This document shows positions 61,180 through 64,000 of a DNA stretch of 64,000 bases, in pieces. This stretch comes from JBNKFV01 sp050290265 (GTDB taxonomy: Bacteria; Pseudomonadota; Gammaproteobacteria; Pseudomonadales; Cellvibrionaceae): positions 11,812 to 75,811 of the forward strand of contig JBNKHI010000012.1 of NCBI GenBank assembly GCA_050290265.1. The letters are read 5' to 3'. Each line of letters starts with the position of its first letter. Position 1 is the stretch's first letter. A program made the translations under genes and the position numbers. The notes beneath the pieces were generated by a model. It made no database searches and had not been told where the DNA came from. It saw only the letters and a program-made list of their open reading frames with translations.

Positions 61180-62817
61180 TCAACTGGTTTCCCTATCTCT
61201 TAGCTCCTTACGCAAAACCTTACCGACGTTAGACTTGGGTAATTCATCAACAAAGGTAATATTTCTAGGTCGTTTATAACCCGTCAACTGTTCGCGACAA
61301 AACTGTTGTAACTCCACCTTGGTTAAGCTTTCATCACTCTTTACCACAAACAGTTTAATTACCTCACCAGACTCTGGATCCGGTACGCCGATGACAGCAG
61401 CTTCTAGCACTTTCGGGTGCGATACAACAATATCTTCCACTTCGTTAGGGTAAACGTTAAACCCAGATACAATTATCATATCTTTTATGCGGTCAACGAT
61501 ACGCATATACCCATCATCTTCAATAACCGCAACATCGCCGGTTTTTAGCCACCCATCCCGATCGATAATATCAGCGGTAGCCTCTGGCCTCTGCCAATAG
61601 CCTTTCATGACCTGGGGACCTCTTACGCACAATTCACCCGCTTCACCATTGGCGAGAGTATTCCCATTAGCATCAATCACTTTGCATTCCGTCGCGACGA
61701 CAGGCTTACCAATGGTACCCTGCCTAATTGCAGAGGGTGGGTTACAACTTACCACTGGTGAGGTTTCAGTTAAGCCATAACCTTCACAAACCTGAACGCC
61801 AGTCACATCTTGCCAGAGTTCTGCTGCGTCGCGGGTCAATGCCATTCCTCCTGAACAGGTAGCCCTCAGCGATGACCAATCCAGTGCGCGAAAATGAGAA
61901 TTACGTGCTAAATGTGTAAATAAAGTGTTTAAGCCGATAAAACCGGTTAGCCGCCAAGGTTTAATGGCTTTGACCAAACTTTCGATATCACGAGGATTAG
62001 GAATCAAGATACTGTGATTGCCCGTATTAAAAAGCACCATACAGTGAAGAGTAAAAGCATACACATGGTAAAGCGGCAAAGGCGCCGCATAAATTTCTAC
62101 GCTACTACGAACATATTCACCAATAGATTGCCGCACCTGCAACATATTGCAAACAATATTGTTGTGGGTAAGCATCGCGCCTTTAGCGACACCAGTGGTA
62201 CCGCCGGTATATTGCAAAATAGCCGTATCATCCAGGGCCGTCTGTTTTGCAATTGTAGCTAAATCCTGATGATTAACAGATGCCCCACCCAATTTCATAG
62301 CGCTGGAAAAACTAACTGATGCCGCAAACGTAAAATCAGGCACCATTTTCTTAATGTAACGAGCCGCAAAGTTAATAACCTGCTTAGCCGGAAAACGAAG
62401 CAAATCGGCAACCTCGGTAACGATAACGGTTTCTACGTCTGTTTCAGCGACAACTGAGGCTGCAGTATCAGCAATATTCGCCAATACAACTAATGCTTTA
62501 GCACCGCTATCTTGCAGCTGATGCGCCAACTCACGAGAGGTATACAAAGGGTTAGTATTAACAACAATAAGCCCAGCTTTTAATGCACCAAACATTGCAA
62601 CGGGGTATTGCAACAAGTTAGGTAACTGGATAGCAATTCGATCACCTGGCTGTAGCGTCGTATGATTGATTAAATAGTTGGCAAAACAGTCAGACAATCT
62701 GGCGATGTCGCTATAGGACAGTGTATGACCAAGGCATGTGAAAGCGGCCTGTTCGCGATATTGTTTACAAGCGTCGTTAATGACATCTAAGATTGTATTG
62801 TTATTATCCAAAACCAC
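61180..62817 (-). CDS. fadD: Long-chain fatty acid-CoA ligase
   Basis: A 545-residue acyl-adenylating enzyme that activates fatty acids for beta-oxidation. AMP-binding motif AILQYTGGTTGVAKGAMLTH (about residues 200-219), CEGYGLTETSPVVS (about 347-360), GWLKTGDVAVIEDDGYMRIVDRIKDMI in pieces (about 430-455) and the C-terminal lysine in LPKSNVGKVLRKELR are all present and close to E. coli FadD. Translation could begin with GTG at 62817 or with TTG at 62811, which has AGAGG 5 bases upstream. It lies 124 bases after the acyl-CoA dehydrogenase on the same strand. Confidence 0.94.
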   Translation of the reverse strand: MVLDNNNTILDVINDACKQYREQAAFTCLGHTLSYSDIARLSDCFANYLINHTTLQPGDRIAIQLPNLLQYPVAMFGALKAGLIVVNTNPLYTSRELAHQLQDSGAKALVVLANIADTAASVVAETDVETVIVTEVADLLRFPAKQVINFAARYIKKMVPDFTFAASVSFSSAMKLGGASVNHQDLATIAKQTALDDTAILQYTGGTTGVAKGAMLTHNNIVCNMLQVRQSIGEYVRSSVEIYAAPLPLYHVYAFTLHCMVLFNTGNHSILIPNPRDIESLVKAIKPWRLTGFIGLNTLFTHLARNSHFRALDWSSLRATCSGGMALTRDAAELWQDVTGVQVCEGYGLTETSPVVSCNPPSAIRQGTIGKPVVATECKVIDANGNTLANGEAGELCVRGPQVMKGYWQRPEATADIIDRDGWLKTGDVAVIEDDGYMRIVDRIKDMIIVSGFNVYPNEVEDIVVSHPKVLEAAVIGVPDPESGEVIKLFVVKSDESLTKVELQQFCREQLTGYKRPRNITFVDELPKSNVGKVLRKELRDRETS

Positions 62818-62940
62818 CTCTCAACAAACCCAACTATTTTTTTATTGTTCACCCACGGCATAACTTGATTAAACCGTGAGTGTGTCCTCTGCAAGGTGGC
62901 CTTTTCAGGAGCAGGCCCGGAGTTCAATTACTAATGTCAG

Positions 62941-64000
62941 TTAAAATGAAAAATGATCTGCATCCAGCGCTAACAAATTTCCAGCACCAGACTTTATCAT
63001 TTCAACTAGACCACGGGTTCTTGGTAATACCCGTTCAAAATAAAATTCTGCTGTGGCCAGTTTGGCTTCATAGAATTCGGGATCATCACAATCTTCATCC
63101 AATTTCTGATTGGCAACTACCACCGCTCGAGCCCAGAAGTAAGCCAAGGTGACATACCCTGAATACATGAGATAATCGACAGAAGCAGCCCCCACTTCTT
63201 CCGGGTTCTGCATAGCCTTCATTCCCACTTCGGTAGTGAGTTCGCCCCATTCCTTATTCAACATTTGCAGAGGCGCAATAAACTTTTTAGTCGCCAGATC
63301 ACCTTCTTGAGCCTGACAAAACTTGTGTACAATTTTGGTGAACTTTTTTAACAACTCGCCACGTGAGCCAAGCACTTTTCGGCCAAGTAAATCCAATGCT
63401 TGAATACCCGTTGTACCTTCATAAAGCATTGCGATACGCGCATCGCGCACATTTTGTTCCAGGCCCCACTCTTTAATATAGCCATGGCCGCCATAACACT
63501 GCATAGCATGATTAGCAGATTCGAATCCAACTTCAGTCATAAATGCTTTAGCAATAGGCGTTACGAAACTCAGCAGGTCATCAGCCTCTTTACGCACGCT
63601 TTCGTCCGGGTGACGCTCCGCAATATCAACTTGCAAGCCAGCAAAGTAAATAAGCATACGTCCACCTTCAGCGAAGGCCTTTTGCGTTAAAAGCATGCGC
63701 CTGACATCGGGGTGAACAATGATAGGATCTGCGGGACCTGATGGATTTTTAGGCCCTGATAAAGAACGCATTTGCAACCGGTCTTTGGCGTACGCCAGGG
63801 ATTTTTGGAAGCCCAACTCTGCGTGACAAAGGCCCTGGGTTGCGGTCCCTAAACGCGCCATATTCATAAAGGTGAACATACAATTGAGGCCCTTATTAGG
63901 CGGCCCAATCAAAAAGCCCTTCGCACCGTCGAAATTTAAAACGCAGGTTGCATTACCATGAATACCCATTTTGTGCTCAATCGAACCGCAGCTCATGGCG
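62941..64000 (-). CDS. Acyl-CoA dehydrogenase, 5' end outside window
   Basis: A flavoprotein of fatty acid oxidation, incomplete because the reading frame runs past 64000. The visible part (over 350 residues) has the start of the middle beta domain, the helical C-terminal domain with MQCYGGHGYIKEWGLEQNVRD and YEGTTGIQALDLLGRKVL, and the extra C-terminal domain of the long DmdC/PA0506-like class (about 600 residues when complete). Because the catalytic glutamate region YEGTTGIQ is intact, the enzyme should be active. Upstream of fadD, suggesting a beta-oxidation pair. Confidence 0.9.
   Translation of the reverse strand, partial: AMSCGSIEHKMGIHGNATCVLNFDGAKGFLIGPPNKGLNCMFTFMNMARLGTATQGLCHAELGFQKSLAYAKDRLQMRSLSGPKNPSGPADPIIVHPDVRRMLLTQKAFAEGGRMLIYFAGLQVDIAERHPDESVRKEADDLLSFVTPIAKAFMTEVGFESANHAMQCYGGHGYIKEWGLEQNVRDARIAMLYEGTTGIQALDLLGRKVLGSRGELLKKFTKIVHKFCQAQEGDLATKKFIAPLQMLNKEWGELTTEVGMKAMQNPEEVGAASVDYLMYSGYVTLAYFWARAVVVANQKLDEDCDDPEFYEAKLATAEFYFERVLPRTRGLVEMIKSGAGNLLALDADHFSF

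Noticed and set aside
1..64000. Mobile element, prophage, toxin-antitoxin or defence island
   Set aside because: No transposase, integrase, att duplication, CRISPR array or recognised defence gene was seen; RmuC and the AddAB-like pair are best explained as core DNA repair functions.

Overview
The window reads as a chromosomal core-gene segment of a gammaproteobacterium with about 45-47% GC. The gene order is close to Pseudomonas and to marine Cellvibrionales-type bacteria: rne / rluC / HAD / maf / yceD-rpmF-plsX-fabD-fabG-acpP-fabF-pabC-mltG-tmk-holB-pilZ-tatD, then tRNA-Ser(UGA)-yccA-tusDCBE, cmoAB, and scpAB-rluB. The assignment to that group is inference from synteny and protein sequence; no 16S gene is present. 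I see no insertion sequence, prophage, CRISPR array or obvious foreign island. Nearly all coding space is filled and many convergent neighbours are separated by fewer than 35 bases or overlap.

Layout. 1-1726 (+): a PAP2 phosphatase and a GT-B glycosyltransferase preceded by four TCAT elements in exact 11-base phase, which looks like a double PhoB box. 1758-13188 (-): one long run holding TatD, PilZ, the clamp-loader subunit HolB, thymidylate kinase, MltG, PabC and the fatty-acid/phospholipid cluster from FabF back to PlsX, L32 and YceD. A RluA gene lies on the opposite strand between tmk and holB. 13384-15693: Maf, a HAD phosphatase and RluC. 15694-16772: a 1.08-kb gene-free leader with several hairpins in front of rne. 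16773-22490 (+): RNase E, tRNA-Ser(UGA), YccA and the TusDCBE sulfur relay. 22496-27555: YjbQ, TrmA, a DUF2489 protein, RmuC, a TPR protein and MurI. 27772-34622: a small exported protein and a two-gene AddB/AddA-like helicase-nuclease. 34759-42346: DAHP synthase, a soluble histidine kinase with a receiver-TPR partner, CmoA-CmoB, flavodoxin FldB and a GGDEF diguanylate cyclase. 42368-47081 (-): RluB, ScpB, ScpA, YciO and the PHP phosphoesterase Rnm. 47196-52321 (+): a VC0807-like membrane protein, YciI, an SH3 membrane protein, a periplasmic cyclophilin, PdxJ, a ribosome hibernation factor and ferrochelatase. 52370-64000 (-): an RND efflux pair, a short Ada-type repair protein, a hotdog thioesterase, a patatin lipase, NfeD with an SPFH protein, FadD and an acyl-CoA dehydrogenase cut by the window end.

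How the genes fit together. The main theme is membrane lipid supply and turnover (PlsX/Fab/AcpP at one end; patatin, FadD and acyl-CoA dehydrogenase at the other). The second is RNA maturation: RNase E, three pseudouridine synthases, TrmA, TusBCDE, CmoAB and a YrdC-fold protein. tRNA-Ser(UGA) encoded here belongs to the class of tRNAs modified by CmoAB. The most interesting non-textbook signals are the putative PhoB-controlled phosphatase/glycosyltransferase pair, the structured rne leader, the stand-alone histidine kinase/receiver-TPR pair, and the duplicated NDPR motif in the RNase E tail. I did not find a convincing new defence or mobile system.
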